DNA from: JAPOUP01 sp026708635
GTDB lineage: Bacteria > Pseudomonadota > Alphaproteobacteria > Rhodobacterales > Rhodobacteraceae
Length of the DNA stretch: 64,000 bases
Reading direction: 5' to 3'
Assembly (NCBI GenBank): GCA_965200115.1
Contig: OZ241336.1
Location: 806,001 to 870,000, forward strand
Shown here: positions 50,637-60,358 of the stretch, piece by piece
How positions within the stretch are numbered: position 1 is the first letter of the stretch
Layout: every line of letters begins with the position of its first letter
Translations under genes and position numbers: made by a program
Notes under the pieces: generated by a model
The model's input: the letters and a program-made list of their open reading frames with translations, nothing else
Told to the model about the DNA's origin: nothing
Database searches by the model: none

Positions 50637-51197
50637 TCAGCCGAGTACGATTGTGGTTTCGTCGTCGAACCGCGCCATGGGAACCGGCAGGTTCTCGGGT
50701 GCCGGTCCTTTGCGGATACGACCGGACGTATCATAGTGGGATCCATGGCAGGGACAGAACCATCCACCGAAATCCCCGGTTCCGTCACCGATGGGAACAC
50801 ATCCAAGATGGGTACATACGCCCATCATGACCAGCCACTCTCCAGCCTCGTCAAGCGCCCGGTTCTCGTCCGCGGCATCGGCACCCTCGGCATTGGCGTT
50901 GCGCGCCTCCCGGTCGGGAAGCTCGTCCAGTGAAATGGCCCGCGCGGCCTCGATTTCCTCGGCCGTGCGTCTGCGGATGAATACCGGTTTACCGCGCCAT
51001 TTAACCGTGAGCTGCGTCCCCTCGACAACCTCGCTAACATCCACGCGGATCGAACTCAGCGCCAGCACGTCGGCCGAGGGATTCATCTGGTTGATCAATG
51101 GCCATATGGCGGCACCGGTGGCAACCGCACCGGCGCCGGCGGTCGCGAAATAAAGAAAGTCTCGGCGGGTTCCTTCGTGATCTTCAGCGTGGGACAC
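50637..51197 (-). CDS. petA: Rieske iron-sulfur subunit of the bc1 complex
   Basis: This 186-aa protein has a Tat-type N-terminus (TRRDFLYFATAGAGAVATGAA) and the 2Fe-2S ligands in CTHLGC and CPCHGSHYD. The GTG at 51197 is preceded by GGAGAG 6 bases away and gives the usual SHAEDHEGTRRDFLY beginning. First gene of petABC. Its Tat signal fits with the tatABC operon nearby. Confidence 0.97.
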   Translation of the reverse strand: MSHAEDHEGTRRDFLYFATAGAGAVATGAAIWPLINQMNPSADVLALSSIRVDVSEVVEGTQLTVKWRGKPVFIRRRTAEEIEAARAISLDELPDREARNANAEGADAADENRALDEAGEWLVMMGVCTHLGCVPIGDGTGDFGGWFCPCHGSHYDTSGRIRKGPAPENLPVPMARFDDETTIVLG

Positions 51198-51630
51198 GGA
51201 TATCTCTCCATTCCGCTTCCGGTTAACGAGCGCACGATCCAAAGACGTCGGGCTCCGACGCCATACACAGGCGTCTTTTTAAATCCCCGAGGGTTGCGCG
51301 TCCAGCGGACATTTCCGCGCGTTCGGGGGCGCATTGTCGCGGTGAACCGCGGACTTCATCCAAGGCCGCCCGGGCCGGAGATGCGTCGCCCGGCCGCTGA
51401 AACTGACCGGTGGGCCGGAGGCCGATCCTTCAGCGACGCGACCGGGCTGGATTCGGGCTCCCTAAATTGGGGGATGTCCAAGGTAACGCCTTTTACCGTA
51501 AGCCGGCGGGAGCGGGAAGAGACGCCGATCAAGGATACGGCGGATACGCCGGTTCGACTGATGGCCGTCGAGCGACTGGAGCTGGCTTTCATTATGTGCC
51601 AGCGTAACGGTGAGAATAGGAGAGCATCAC
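51198..51630. other. Divergent promoter region between petA and thiolase
   Basis: About 430 bp with no supported gene. It must hold the petABC promoter (minus strand) and the thiolase promoter (plus strand); neither hexamer pair could be assigned with confidence. Confidence 0.45.
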
Positions 51631-52842
51631 ATGAATGAGGTTTTCGTAGCGGGCGCGGCGCGAACACCGATAGGCGGGTTCCACGGCGTCTTTTCCGACG
51701 TCGCCGCACCCCAGCTCGGAGGTGCCGCGATCCGCGCGGCGATGGCGGCGGCGAAGCTGTCACCGGAGTGTGTGGACGAACTTATCATGGGGTGCGTGCT
51801 TCCGGCGGGGCAAGGCCAGGCGCCTGCGCGACAGGCGGGATTCGCCGCAGGGCTGGGCAACGCCGTGCCCGCGACCACTCTGAACAAGATGTGCGGTTCG
51901 GGCATGAGGGCGGTCATGGTCGCCGCCGACCAGATCCTGCTCGGACATCAAGACATCGTCGTTGCGGGCGGAATGGAAAGCATGACCCGGGCACCTTACC
52001 TCCTGCCCGGCATGCGCGCCGGTGCCCGGATCGGGCACGGAAAGGCCGAGGATCATATGTTCGTCGACGGTCTGGAAGACGCATACAGCAAAGGTCGCCT
52101 AATGGGATCGTTCGCCGAGGACTGCGCCACGAAATTCCAGCTGACCCGCGAGGCGCAGGACGCCTACGCGATTACGTCCCTGGACCGCGCCATCGCCGCG
52201 GACGGAAGCGGAGCGTTCGGGGACGAAATGGTCCCGGTCACCGTATCGACCACCCGGGGCGCGACCATGGTGACGTGCGGTGCCGGCGGGGACGGTATGG
52301 CCGTAGAGCGTGACGAGCAGCCAACCAACGCGCGACCCAAGAGGATCCCGAACCTGAAACCGGCGTTCCGCACCGATGGAACGGTCACCGCCGCCAATTC
52401 CTCGTCGATCTCCGACGGCGCGGCCGCTCTGGTGATCGCGTCGGCAACGTCCGTCAGGACGCATGGCATGAACCCGCGCGCCCGGATTGTCGGACACGCG
52501 AGCTACGCCCATGCACCCGAGTGGTTCACCACCGCCCCGATTTTCGCGGCGCGGAAACTTCTGGACAGGATTGGCTGGTCAGAGGACGAAGTCGATCTTT
52601 GGGAAGTGAACGAGGCTTTCGCGGTCGTACCGATGGTGTTCATGAACGAACTGGGCATCTCGCACGAAACGGTGAACGTCAACGGCGGGGCCTGCGCTCT
52701 TGGCCATCCGATCGGCGCGTCGGGCGCGAGGATCCTCGTGACCCTGCTGAACGCTCTTGAGCGACGTGGACTCAGCCGGGGGGTCGCCGCGATCTGTATC
52801 GGTGGAGGCGAGGGCACCGCGATAGCGGTGGAAAGGATCTGA
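51631..52842 (+). CDS. Acetyl-CoA acetyltransferase (thiolase)
   Basis: This 403-aa thiolase has the nucleophile in LNKMCGSGMRAVM (Cys88), VNEAFAVVPM, the catalytic GHPIGASGARI, and a C-terminal CIGGGEGTA whose cysteine acts as base. The last motif has Glu where many thiolases have Gln. AGGAG precedes the ATG at 51631. The reaction is condensation or cleavage of acetoacetyl-CoA or longer 3-ketoacyl-CoA. No polyhydroxybutyrate genes are adjacent. Confidence 0.93.
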   Translation: MNEVFVAGAARTPIGGFHGVFSDVAAPQLGGAAIRAAMAAAKLSPECVDELIMGCVLPAGQGQAPARQAGFAAGLGNAVPATTLNKMCGSGMRAVMVAADQILLGHQDIVVAGGMESMTRAPYLLPGMRAGARIGHGKAEDHMFVDGLEDAYSKGRLMGSFAEDCATKFQLTREAQDAYAITSLDRAIAADGSGAFGDEMVPVTVSTTRGATMVTCGAGGDGMAVERDEQPTNARPKRIPNLKPAFRTDGTVTAANSSSISDGAAALVIASATSVRTHGMNPRARIVGHASYAHAPEWFTTAPIFAARKLLDRIGWSEDEVDLWEVNEAFAVVPMVFMNELGISHETVNVNGGACALGHPIGASGARILVTLLNALERRGLSRGVAAICIGGGEGTAIAVERI

Positions 52843-53040
52843 AACGCCGTCGGGCGATCGGGAGGCGGGAGTCGGGTTCCTGACCGCCGCTGCCCCGTGC
52901 CCGATCCCCATATCCACACGGCATTCCCGGGATTTCGGCCCCTTCGCGCGGATCCGCCATCCGATCCCCCGCGAATTCCACGGAACCGTCGCCCGGGACG
53001 GTATATCACGCGGTAATATGAACCGGCCCGCGTACGGCTC

Positions 53041-53925
53041 CTAACCGGGCGCGCGACGCGAACTGCCCTCAGCATGCCCGTCCGTATGGATGCCGATACC
53101 CCGACGCCCCGCAAGATCCGTGAAATACTGCCATGCGACGCGTCCGGACCGCGCCCCCCGGGTAGCCTGCCATTCAATGGCCTCCGCATGAAGCGTGTCC
53201 GCGTCGATCTCAAGACCCCAAGCCGAACAGTATCCCCGCACCATTTCGAGATATTCATCCTGGCTACAGGGGTGGAACCCGAGCCAAAGGCCAAACCTAT
53301 CGGAAAGAGACACTTTCTCGTCCGTCGATTCGCTCGGGCTGATGGCGCTCGAGCGCTCGTTTTCCATCATATCACGTGGCATCAGGTGACGACGGTTCGA
53401 AGTGGCGTAGAAAACCACGTTCTCCGGGCGTCCCTCGATCCCGCCGTCGAGAACCGCCTTAAGGGATTTGTAGTCCTGATCGTCGTGGCCGAAACTCAGA
53501 TCGTCACAGAACACCAGAAACCTCGCCCCGGAGGCGCGTAGGATATTCATCAGCCGCCCGATCGACGGTAAATCCTCGCGCTGCACCTCGATGATCTTCA
53601 CGGCATGTCCCCGTCCGAGGGCCTCCGCATGCACCGCCTTCACGAGACTCGACTTGCCCATACCGCGGGCACCCCACAGAAGCGCGTTGTTGGCGGGCAG
53701 CCCGCAGGCGAAACGGAGCGTGTTGGCGAGCAACGTGTCACGCGCCCTGTCAATACCTATCAAGAGCGATAGAGCGATCCTGTTTATTCGTTCCACCGGA
53801 TCAAGGCAGTCGGTTTCGGGATGCCAGACAAAAGCCTGCGCGCCTCCGAGGTCGGCCGCACCGGACGGAGCCGGACTGATTCGCTCCAGCGCCTCCGCGA
53901 TGCGTCGCAGGGTATCTTCGCTCAA
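53041..53925 (-). CDS. DUF815-type AAA ATPase
   Basis: This 294-aa protein has Walker A GARGMGKSSLVKA, Walker B-like FLVFCDDLSFG, the arginine-rich FYATSNRRHLMPRDMMEN segment and LSDRFGLWLGFHP. This is the DUF815 family, predicted AAA+ ATPases of unknown role. Its start overlaps the tatC stop by 4 bp, so it is co-translated with the Tat genes. Confidence 0.9.
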   Translation of the reverse strand: MSEDTLRRIAEALERISPAPSGAADLGGAQAFVWHPETDCLDPVERINRIALSLLIGIDRARDTLLANTLRFACGLPANNALLWGARGMGKSSLVKAVHAEALGRGHAVKIIEVQREDLPSIGRLMNILRASGARFLVFCDDLSFGHDDQDYKSLKAVLDGGIEGRPENVVFYATSNRRHLMPRDMMENERSSAISPSESTDEKVSLSDRFGLWLGFHPCSQDEYLEMVRGYCSAWGLEIDADTLHAEAIEWQATRGARSGRVAWQYFTDLAGRRGIGIHTDGHAEGSSRRAPG

Positions 53926-54806
53926 GACGCTCTCTTCTCGGGATCGTCTTTCGGATCACCGTCGTCTTCCTCATACCAGGTCCCTTCAGCGCGCATCCGC
54001 GCCTCCCGTCGCCGTTCAATCCTCTTCACTATCTGGATCGAAACCTCATAGAGGCCGTAGACCACCACGAACAGGATCACCTGGGTGAGTACGTCCGGAG
54101 GCGTTACCAGACCCGCGACCACCAAGATCGCGACCACCGCGTATTTGCGCACCGTCGCAAGACCGGTGGAACTGACGAGACCCGCCTTGCCGAGGAGCGA
54201 GAGAAGCACGGGCAGCTGGAAACAGATGCCAAACGCCAGAATGAACGTGATGGTCAGGGAAAGATATTCGGCCACTGACCCCTGAAACGTTATGCCGGCG
54301 TCACCCACGGTTTCGGTACCGTCATCGGAAAGTTCGCCGCTACCGCCGATCTGCTGGAAATTCAGGAAGAAGTCGAACGCCAGCGGAATTACGATGAAAA
54401 ACGCGAACGAGGCGCCCGCGAAAAACATGAACGGTGACGCGAGCATGAACGGCAGGAACGCGCTCTTCTCGGATCTGTAAAGGCCTGGCGCGACGAATCG
54501 CCAGAGCTGGTAACCGATAACCGGGAAAGAAAGCGCGAATCCACCCATCAACGAAATCCGGATGGCGACGAAAAAGCCCTCCTGCAGCTTTATGAGGATT
54601 AGGCCGCAGTCCTGACCGCGTTCCAGAAGTGCGGAGCAGATCGGGGTCGTCAGGAAGTCAAAGATCGGGCTCCACACGTAGAAACAGACAAATACGCACA
54701 GAACGAAGGCGATAGCCGAGTGGATCAGCCTGGTCCGAAGTTCCGCGAGGTGTTCGATGAGCGGTGCGCTGGCGTCCTCGATCCGGTCGTCATCCATTTG
54801 ACCCAT
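53922..54806 (-). CDS. tatC: Twin-arginine translocase subunit TatC
   Basis: This 294-aa protein has six hydrophobic spans and family signatures PLIEHLAELRTRLIHSA and FPVIGYQLWRFVAPGLY. It recognises the twin-arginine signal with TatB. It is the third tat gene, 3 bp after tatB. Confidence 0.97.
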   Translation of the reverse strand: MGQMDDDRIEDASAPLIEHLAELRTRLIHSAIAFVLCVFVCFYVWSPIFDFLTTPICSALLERGQDCGLILIKLQEGFFVAIRISLMGGFALSFPVIGYQLWRFVAPGLYRSEKSAFLPFMLASPFMFFAGASFAFFIVIPLAFDFFLNFQQIGGSGELSDDGTETVGDAGITFQGSVAEYLSLTITFILAFGICFQLPVLLSLLGKAGLVSSTGLATVRKYAVVAILVVAGLVTPPDVLTQVILFVVVYGLYEVSIQIVKRIERRREARMRAEGTWYEEDDGDPKDDPEKRAS

Positions 54807-54809
54807 GGA

Positions 54810-55493
54810 TCAGACCCTGCCGTCGTTGTCCGGGACGGTGGCCGGAGACCGAACGGAGGGGCCCAGGTCCATATCGGCTTCTCCGTTCCCGATCGGGTTC
54901 GCGTCCGCGCCCTTCCGTTCCGGCGTATTCTCGGGCCCGCTCGCGTCCACGGGTCTTGCGGTAGCCGCCGGCGACATCCCGCTTTCCCCGGGGCCCATCG
55001 CCTGCCCGGACGTCCGGCCCGAAGGCTCGGGGCTGTCCACCGCACCCGACCCGGCGTCATCCGCATCACCCCCCCCGGCCACGTCATTCGCCTCACCGTC
55101 AAGGCGTTCCCGTGCGGCCATCGCGGTCCTTTCGCGGATCGCCTTAGCCTGCTCCGCGCGCTCCTCCGTCATCGCTGCCTTGCCCGGTTCGTTTACGGAC
55201 CCGGACTTGGAACGCCCGGACGCCATGGGGCTCCACCGTTCGAAACTGTCGGCGGCGCCTTTGAGGCCGTCGATCCCGAACGCTTTTGGCGAGTTCAGAC
55301 CCTCAAGATCCCTCTTTATGTCGGAAGCACCCGAAGCCTTGGCCGCATCTGACATCGCCGTCTGGAATTCACGCGCCATGCGCTTGACCTTGGCCGTGAT
55401 CCGGCCAAGTGCCTGGAACATCACGGGCAGGTCCTTGGGGCCAACGACGATGAGAGCGACGGCGCCCACGAGAAGAAGTTCCATCCAACCCAT
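54810..55493 (-). CDS. tatB: Twin-arginine translocase subunit TatB
   Basis: This 227-aa protein has one N-terminal span (GWMELLLVGAVALIVVGPKDLP), an amphipathic helix, and a long, low-complexity acidic tail rich in Asp, Gly, Ala and Pro. The tail is longer than in Escherichia coli, as usual in this group. GGGGAG precedes the ATG at 55493. It follows tatA after 23 bp. Confidence 0.93.
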   Translation of the reverse strand: MGWMELLLVGAVALIVVGPKDLPVMFQALGRITAKVKRMAREFQTAMSDAAKASGASDIKRDLEGLNSPKAFGIDGLKGAADSFERWSPMASGRSKSGSVNEPGKAAMTEERAEQAKAIRERTAMAARERLDGEANDVAGGGDADDAGSGAVDSPEPSGRTSGQAMGPGESGMSPAATARPVDASGPENTPERKGADANPIGNGEADMDLGPSVRSPATVPDNDGRV

Positions 55494-55516
55494 GTCAGGC
55501 GGGCTCCCCAGAACGG

Positions 55517-55747
55517 CTACGACCGGTCTTTATCATCCTCGGGAGTTACGTCACGCGCAACCTCGGCATTGGCATCCTCGAGTTCCTTTTCGCCCTGCTT
55601 GATGCCTTTCCTGAAGCTGGTGATACCCTTTCCGACCTCTCCCATCAGGGAAGAGATCTTGCCACGACCGAATAACACAAGGACGACGACCGCGATCAGC
55701 AACCAGCCAACTGGCGGTACGTTGGTAAAGATTAAGGGTGTCTGCAT
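55517..55747 (-). CDS. tatA: Twin-arginine translocase subunit TatA
   Basis: This 76-aa protein has one span and an amphipathic helix: PPVGWLLIAVVVLVLFGRGK then ISSLMGEVGKGITSFRKG. It oligomerises to form the protein-conducting pathway. The ATG at 55747 fits family length; upstream in-frame codons are not part of the protein. Confidence 0.94.
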   Translation of the reverse strand: MQTPLIFTNVPPVGWLLIAVVVLVLFGRGKISSLMGEVGKGITSFRKGIKQGEKELEDANAEVARDVTPEDDKDRS

Positions 55748-56661
55748 CCTGATTCTCCACCGAGGCCCGGCGGCCCCTGAAATTTGGTTCACTGTCAGGA
55801 TATTTAGGCAGGTTCCGGGTATCTTGGAAGGTGGATTCGAACCGACAGCCGGGATTCATCGCCAAATCCCCCTAATTTCGTCACTATTATGTCAACTGAA
55901 GGAGCGGTGACATCAACGGTCGATCAGCCGTTTCGCCTTATCTTACCGGAACTTGCATGGTCTCGTTTTCGGCCGGCTTCCAACCGAGTCGACCATGCTC
56001 ACGCTCCTGTGTAAAGTTGATAGATCGCTCCGTACTTCCGTACATGCCCGCCGCGGAGCGGCGCTCGAAACGAAACAGCCCGTTGACGGCCGTGACGGCG
56101 GACGCGGTCGCGCGGGTGTCGACACCAACGTGCGCGACCGTCCCCAGCCTCCACTCAGGGAGCGCTGATGCAAGGTCTTAGCGGCCAGATCTGCCGGGCC
56201 GGGTTATTCCCGAGGCCACGACCCGAGCGGACGGGACGTTCGGATAGCCGCCGAAGGGCGTTGAAGCCGGCCCCGGCGGACGAAGGGGAGTCCACTGCGT
56301 TCACCCATGCGGCCGGCGAGCCCGGAGACCGTCACGTATCCCGATAACAGGGGCTCAGGCCGAAAACTCATGCGGAACGCCGAACCATATGGTTCGATCC
56401 CTGTGGAAAGGTGATAGATTTCTGTGGAGAACGCATCCGGGCCGGCGCATCTCGTCTGTTGATAAATTCCATTCGCGAATCAGCGGTAAATCGATATAAT
56501 GTATGACATCGCCAAACTCTCGCAAAATGTCAGGAAAGCGCCAATGGAAATTTATTGCAGGTCTCGGGTACACGCCATGTTCTTCACCGGTTTTTCCAGA
56601 TTTTGACAAGCCAGCGGAATTGGCTTTTTCGAAGCCCGCCCAGACCGGAGATTGAGATCAA
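55748..56661. other. 914-bp gap between tatA and dnaB
   Basis: The two flanking genes diverge. No gene is convincingly supported. An 84-codon minus-strand frame (56355-56609) is open but lacks a ribosome site or recognisable product. The dnaB-proximal third is AT-rich and has three DnaA-box-like 9-mers (56402, 56423 and 56457) and a TATAAT hexamer at 56495. A T-arm-like GGTTCGAATCC (minus strand, 55833-55843) has no tRNA around it. Confidence 0.5.
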
Positions 56662-58152
56662 ATGAGCGAAATCACACGCATTCATCCCGACGTGAATGTG
56701 CAGGAAAGCGCCACGCTGCCTAACAACATCGAAGCGGAGCAACAGCTCCTCGGCGCGATCCTGACGAACAACGACACCTATGACCGCGTTAGCGCGATCG
56801 TCCAACCCGAACACTTCTACGATCCGGTGCATGCCCGGATCTTTCAGATAGCGGCGGATCGAATCAAGCTGAACGCGCTGGCGTCTCCGGTCACTCTCAA
56901 AGCCTTTATGGAGGACGACGAGGGGCTCAGGGAGCTCGGCGGCTCGGCCTATCTCGCACGGCTCGCCGGCGCGGCGATCTCGAGTCTCGCCTCACGCGAC
57001 TATGCGCAGCTGGTCTATGACCTCGCGATCCGGCGCGAGCTAATCCAGCTCGGAGTGGATGTCTCCGAGAAGGCGCGCAGGGTCGATGTTTCCAGTTCCC
57101 CCACGGACCAGATCGCCGAAGCCGAACAGGCTCTCTATAGCCTTGGAGAGAAAGGACGGGTGGATTCCGGCTTCCAGAGCTTCCTCAGATGCGTGACGGA
57201 TGCCGTCATTGTCGCGAACGCCGCCCTCAAACGCGATGGGCCCCTCGCCGGCATAGGCACGGAATTTACGGATCTGGACAGAAAACTCGGAGGTCTGCAC
57301 CGTTCGGATCTTCTGATCATCGCCGGGCGTCCGTCCATGGGAAAGACCGCGCTTGCCACCAATATGGCATTCAACATCGCGCGGAAATTCAGGCATGGAA
57401 CGCTTCCCGACGGTTCCCGGGGCGCGGTCGATGGCGGTATCGTCGGTTTCTTCAGCCTCGAAATGAGCGCCGAACAGCTCGCGGCGCGTATCCTTTCACA
57501 GGCGTCGGAGATTCCCGGCGAGCAGATCCGCCGCGGCGACCTCACGGAAACCGAGCTTCGCGGATTCTACGATGCCGCCAAAACCCTTGAAGCCTGCCCG
57601 CTATACATTGACGATACACCAGCACTTCCCATAAGCCAGATTCTGGCTCGTGCGAGGCGGCTCAAGCGAACCCACGGGCTCGACGCCCTCTTCGTAGACT
57701 ATCTCCAGCTGGTGCGTCCGACCTCGGCGAAGGACAACCGGGTCAATGAGGTCGCGGAAATCACACAGGGCCTGAAAGCCATCGCCAAGGAACTCGACAT
57801 TCCCGTCGTCGCACTCTCGCAGCTCTCCCGCCAGGTCGAGCAGCGCGAGGACAAGCGTCCGCAGTTGGCGGACCTCAGGGAATCGGGATCGATCGAACAG
57901 GATGCGGATGTCGTGATGTTCGTGTTCCGGGAAGAGTACTACCTGGAGCGCGAAAAGCCCGGAGACCACGATTTTGACGCAACGGCGGAGTGGAGCAAGA
58001 AGATGGACGACGTTCACGGAATTGCGGAGATCATTATCGGCAAGCAACGTCACGGTCCGATAGGTTCGGTCAAGCTCAGTTTCGAGGACCAGTTCACGCG
58101 CTTCGGGAACCTCGCCCCAACGTGGCGGCAGGACAGTACCGACGAACGCTGA
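56662..58152 (+). CDS. dnaB: Replicative DNA helicase DnaB
   Basis: This 496-aa helicase has an N-terminal DnaG-interacting domain (LPNNIEAEQQLLGAILTNN) and the RecA-like core with Walker A GRPSMGKTALA, FFSLEMSAEQLAARIL and FVDYLQLVRP. No intein is present. It unwinds DNA ahead of the replisome. It is followed by alr after 269 bp without a supported gene. Confidence 0.97.
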   Translation: MSEITRIHPDVNVQESATLPNNIEAEQQLLGAILTNNDTYDRVSAIVQPEHFYDPVHARIFQIAADRIKLNALASPVTLKAFMEDDEGLRELGGSAYLARLAGAAISSLASRDYAQLVYDLAIRRELIQLGVDVSEKARRVDVSSSPTDQIAEAEQALYSLGEKGRVDSGFQSFLRCVTDAVIVANAALKRDGPLAGIGTEFTDLDRKLGGLHRSDLLIIAGRPSMGKTALATNMAFNIARKFRHGTLPDGSRGAVDGGIVGFFSLEMSAEQLAARILSQASEIPGEQIRRGDLTETELRGFYDAAKTLEACPLYIDDTPALPISQILARARRLKRTHGLDALFVDYLQLVRPTSAKDNRVNEVAEITQGLKAIAKELDIPVVALSQLSRQVEQREDKRPQLADLRESGSIEQDADVVMFVFREEYYLEREKPGDHDFDATAEWSKKMDDVHGIAEIIIGKQRHGPIGSVKLSFEDQFTRFGNLAPTWRQDSTDER

Positions 58153-58421
58153 ACCAGGATACGGAGCCGGTAATTCCACCCGCCTCCCATCGCCCCGGCC
58201 ACGCTTGGGCCCGGCATCCGGGAACATCGCGCTCGGGAACGTCACCGGCCGCGGCCAGACCCCACGGAACGCGCTCCGACCGGCGGATTTACGCTCGGTT
58301 ACCGAACCGACCCGTCTTCTCCCCCGGAGCCCACCGAACGGGGACGGGACCTGAACGATCACTGGCGGGACCGCCGCTTTTCGCTTGCTTTGCTAACGCC
58401 ATCCCGCCAGAACGCGGCTCC

Positions 58422-59468
58422 ATGGGCACAGGAAACCTGACCATCGATCTTGACGCGGTCGCGCGGAACTGGAAGGCGCTTGACAGACTGTCAGCCCCTT
58501 CGGTCGAGACCGCCGCGACCGTCAAGGCAGATGGCTACGGACTGGGCGGCGATAAGGTGGCGCGCGCGCTTCTGGATGTCGGCGTGCGGTCGTTCTTCGT
58601 TGCCAACGCCTCGGAAGGCACCGCAATCCGAAAGGCTATCGGTGACGCTTCCCGTATCTTTTGCTACTCCGGCCATATGGCGGGTGATACGGACCTCATT
58701 GGAGGTTTCGGCATCGTCCCGCTCCTGAACTCCGTCGAACAGCTTGACAGGCATTTCGAGGCGCTGCCGAACATGTCCTTCGGCATTCAACTCGATACCG
58801 GCATGAACCGCCTTGGAATGGAGCCGGAGGATTGGTCGGCCGTTCGGAACACGGCGCTGTCACGGAATCCCCAGATCCTGATCAGTCATCTGGCATGCGC
58901 GGACGACGCGAAGAACGCGATGAACGAAAGACAGCTGAAACGGTTCCGTGAGATGGCATACGGTGAAGGTGCCCGGCTTTCCCTCGCCGCGACCGGTGGA
59001 ATACTGCTGGGTCCCGAATTCCATTTTGATCTTACCCGACCTGGAATCGGATTATACGGCGGTCTTCCATTCAGGGACGCGTGCCCGGTCGTGACGCTAT
59101 CCTTGCCGGTGATACAGACCCGTCGGGTCAGGGCCGGAGAGACCGTGGGTTACGGGAATTCATGGACCGCCAAGCGGGACTCATTGATCGCGACGGTCGC
59201 AGCCGGATACGCGGATGGCGTTCTGCGTTCTCTCTCGAACCGGGCGACCCTTATGGCGGGCGGCTCTCCCTGTCCTCTGGTCGGACGGGTCTCAATGGAC
59301 CTGGTCACTGTCGATATCACCCATCTGGACCATGCGCCGGAGACTTTGGACCTGATCTGCGAATACCGGGGGATCGACGAACTGGCGGCCGCCGCGGACA
59401 CGATCGGATATGAGATCCTCACTTCCCTGGGGGCAAGATATACCCGCAGCTATAGGGGCGCGAAATGA
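58422..59468 (+). CDS. alr: Alanine racemase
   Basis: This 348-aa fold-type III PLP enzyme has the Schiff-base lysine in ATVKADGYG (Lys35), the LDTGMNRLGM motif and the GYGNSW region. It supplies D-alanine for peptidoglycan. The ATG at 58422 is the first start consistent with family length; the ribosome site is weak. Its stop overlaps the next gene's ATG by 4 bp. Confidence 0.94.
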   Translation: MGTGNLTIDLDAVARNWKALDRLSAPSVETAATVKADGYGLGGDKVARALLDVGVRSFFVANASEGTAIRKAIGDASRIFCYSGHMAGDTDLIGGFGIVPLLNSVEQLDRHFEALPNMSFGIQLDTGMNRLGMEPEDWSAVRNTALSRNPQILISHLACADDAKNAMNERQLKRFREMAYGEGARLSLAATGGILLGPEFHFDLTRPGIGLYGGLPFRDACPVVTLSLPVIQTRRVRAGETVGYGNSWTAKRDSLIATVAAGYADGVLRSLSNRATLMAGGSPCPLVGRVSMDLVTVDITHLDHAPETLDLICEYRGIDELAAAADTIGYEILTSLGARYTRSYRGAK

Positions 59469-60244
59469 AAGCGCTCGCCAGTCTGTTCGCCACCGTCGGA
59501 CGATCCACGCTCGCAATGTGCGCGGCCATCGGCCAGGTCGCGATTTTCTGCTCCATTACCCTCAGCCACGTCATCCGTCCGCCGTTCTATATCCGAGAGT
59601 TCCTGTCCGCGCTCCTGACGATCGGGTACTTCAGCCTGCCGGTAGTCGGTTTGACCACATTATTCACCGGCGGCGCCCTGGCTCTGCAGATCTATTCCGG
59701 CGGGTCGCGCTTTAATGCCGAAGCGGTCGTTCCCCAGATCATCGCAATCGGCATCGTGCGGGAACTGGGACCCGTGCTGACCGGCCTCATGGTCGCCGGA
59801 CGCGTGTCCGCCTCAATCGCCGCGGAAGTCGGCACGATGAAAGTGACCGAGCAGATCGACGCTCTCGTTACCCTGTCCGTAAACCCGATGAAGTATCTTG
59901 CGGTTCCCCGCGTGCTGGCGGCGACCGTGGCCCTTCCGATGCTGGCGGCCGTAGGTAACGTCATTGGCATCATGGGCGGCTATCTCGTGGGTGTCGCGAG
60001 GCTTGACTTCAGCGCCGCCGTGTATCTCCGTAACAGTTGGAATTTTCTTGAGGCGGCGGACATATACTCCGGCCTCGTGAAAGCGGCCGTCTTCGGGTTC
60101 ATCGTCGCGCTGATGGGATGTTACCACGGAATGAGTTCTGACCGCGGCGCAAGTGGTGTCGGACGCGCCACAACCAATGCCGTGGTTTCGTCGTCGATCC
60201 TGATACTCGCGTCAAACTACCTGCTCACGGAACTGTTTTTCTGA
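59465..60244 (+). CDS. MlaE-like ABC transporter permease
   Basis: This 259-aa membrane protein has about five hydrophobic spans and the MlaE/YrbE signature around IVRELGPVLTGLMVAGRVSA and GTMKVTEQIDAL. With the ATPase at 60359 it should form a phospholipid or hydrophobic-compound transporter in the inner membrane. No MlaD-type substrate-binding gene is adjacent. Confidence 0.93.
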   Translation: MKALASLFATVGRSTLAMCAAIGQVAIFCSITLSHVIRPPFYIREFLSALLTIGYFSLPVVGLTTLFTGGALALQIYSGGSRFNAEAVVPQIIAIGIVRELGPVLTGLMVAGRVSASIAAEVGTMKVTEQIDALVTLSVNPMKYLAVPRVLAATVALPMLAAVGNVIGIMGGYLVGVARLDFSAAVYLRNSWNFLEAADIYSGLVKAAVFGFIVALMGCYHGMSSDRGASGVGRATTNAVVSSSILILASNYLLTELFF

Positions 60245-60358
60245 TGCCCGCCGGGGACCTTATCGCCATGCCACCGACCGGAGGGCGGATCGGATCACAT
60301 TCGGACCCCGCCTACCGGAGATCAGCGTATCAATGCCAGTGCAGACCGGGATGAAGAG

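Noticed and set aside
55833..55843. T-arm-like GGTTCGAATCC on the minus strand upstream of tatA
   Set aside because: The flanking bases do not form a T-stem, and no D-arm, anticodon arm or acceptor stem could be built, so it is not a tRNA. At most it is a tRNA scrap.
56355..56609. 84-codon minus-strand frame before dnaB
   Set aside because: Composition is protein-like but there is no ribosome site, no known motif and no operon context. Left uncalled.
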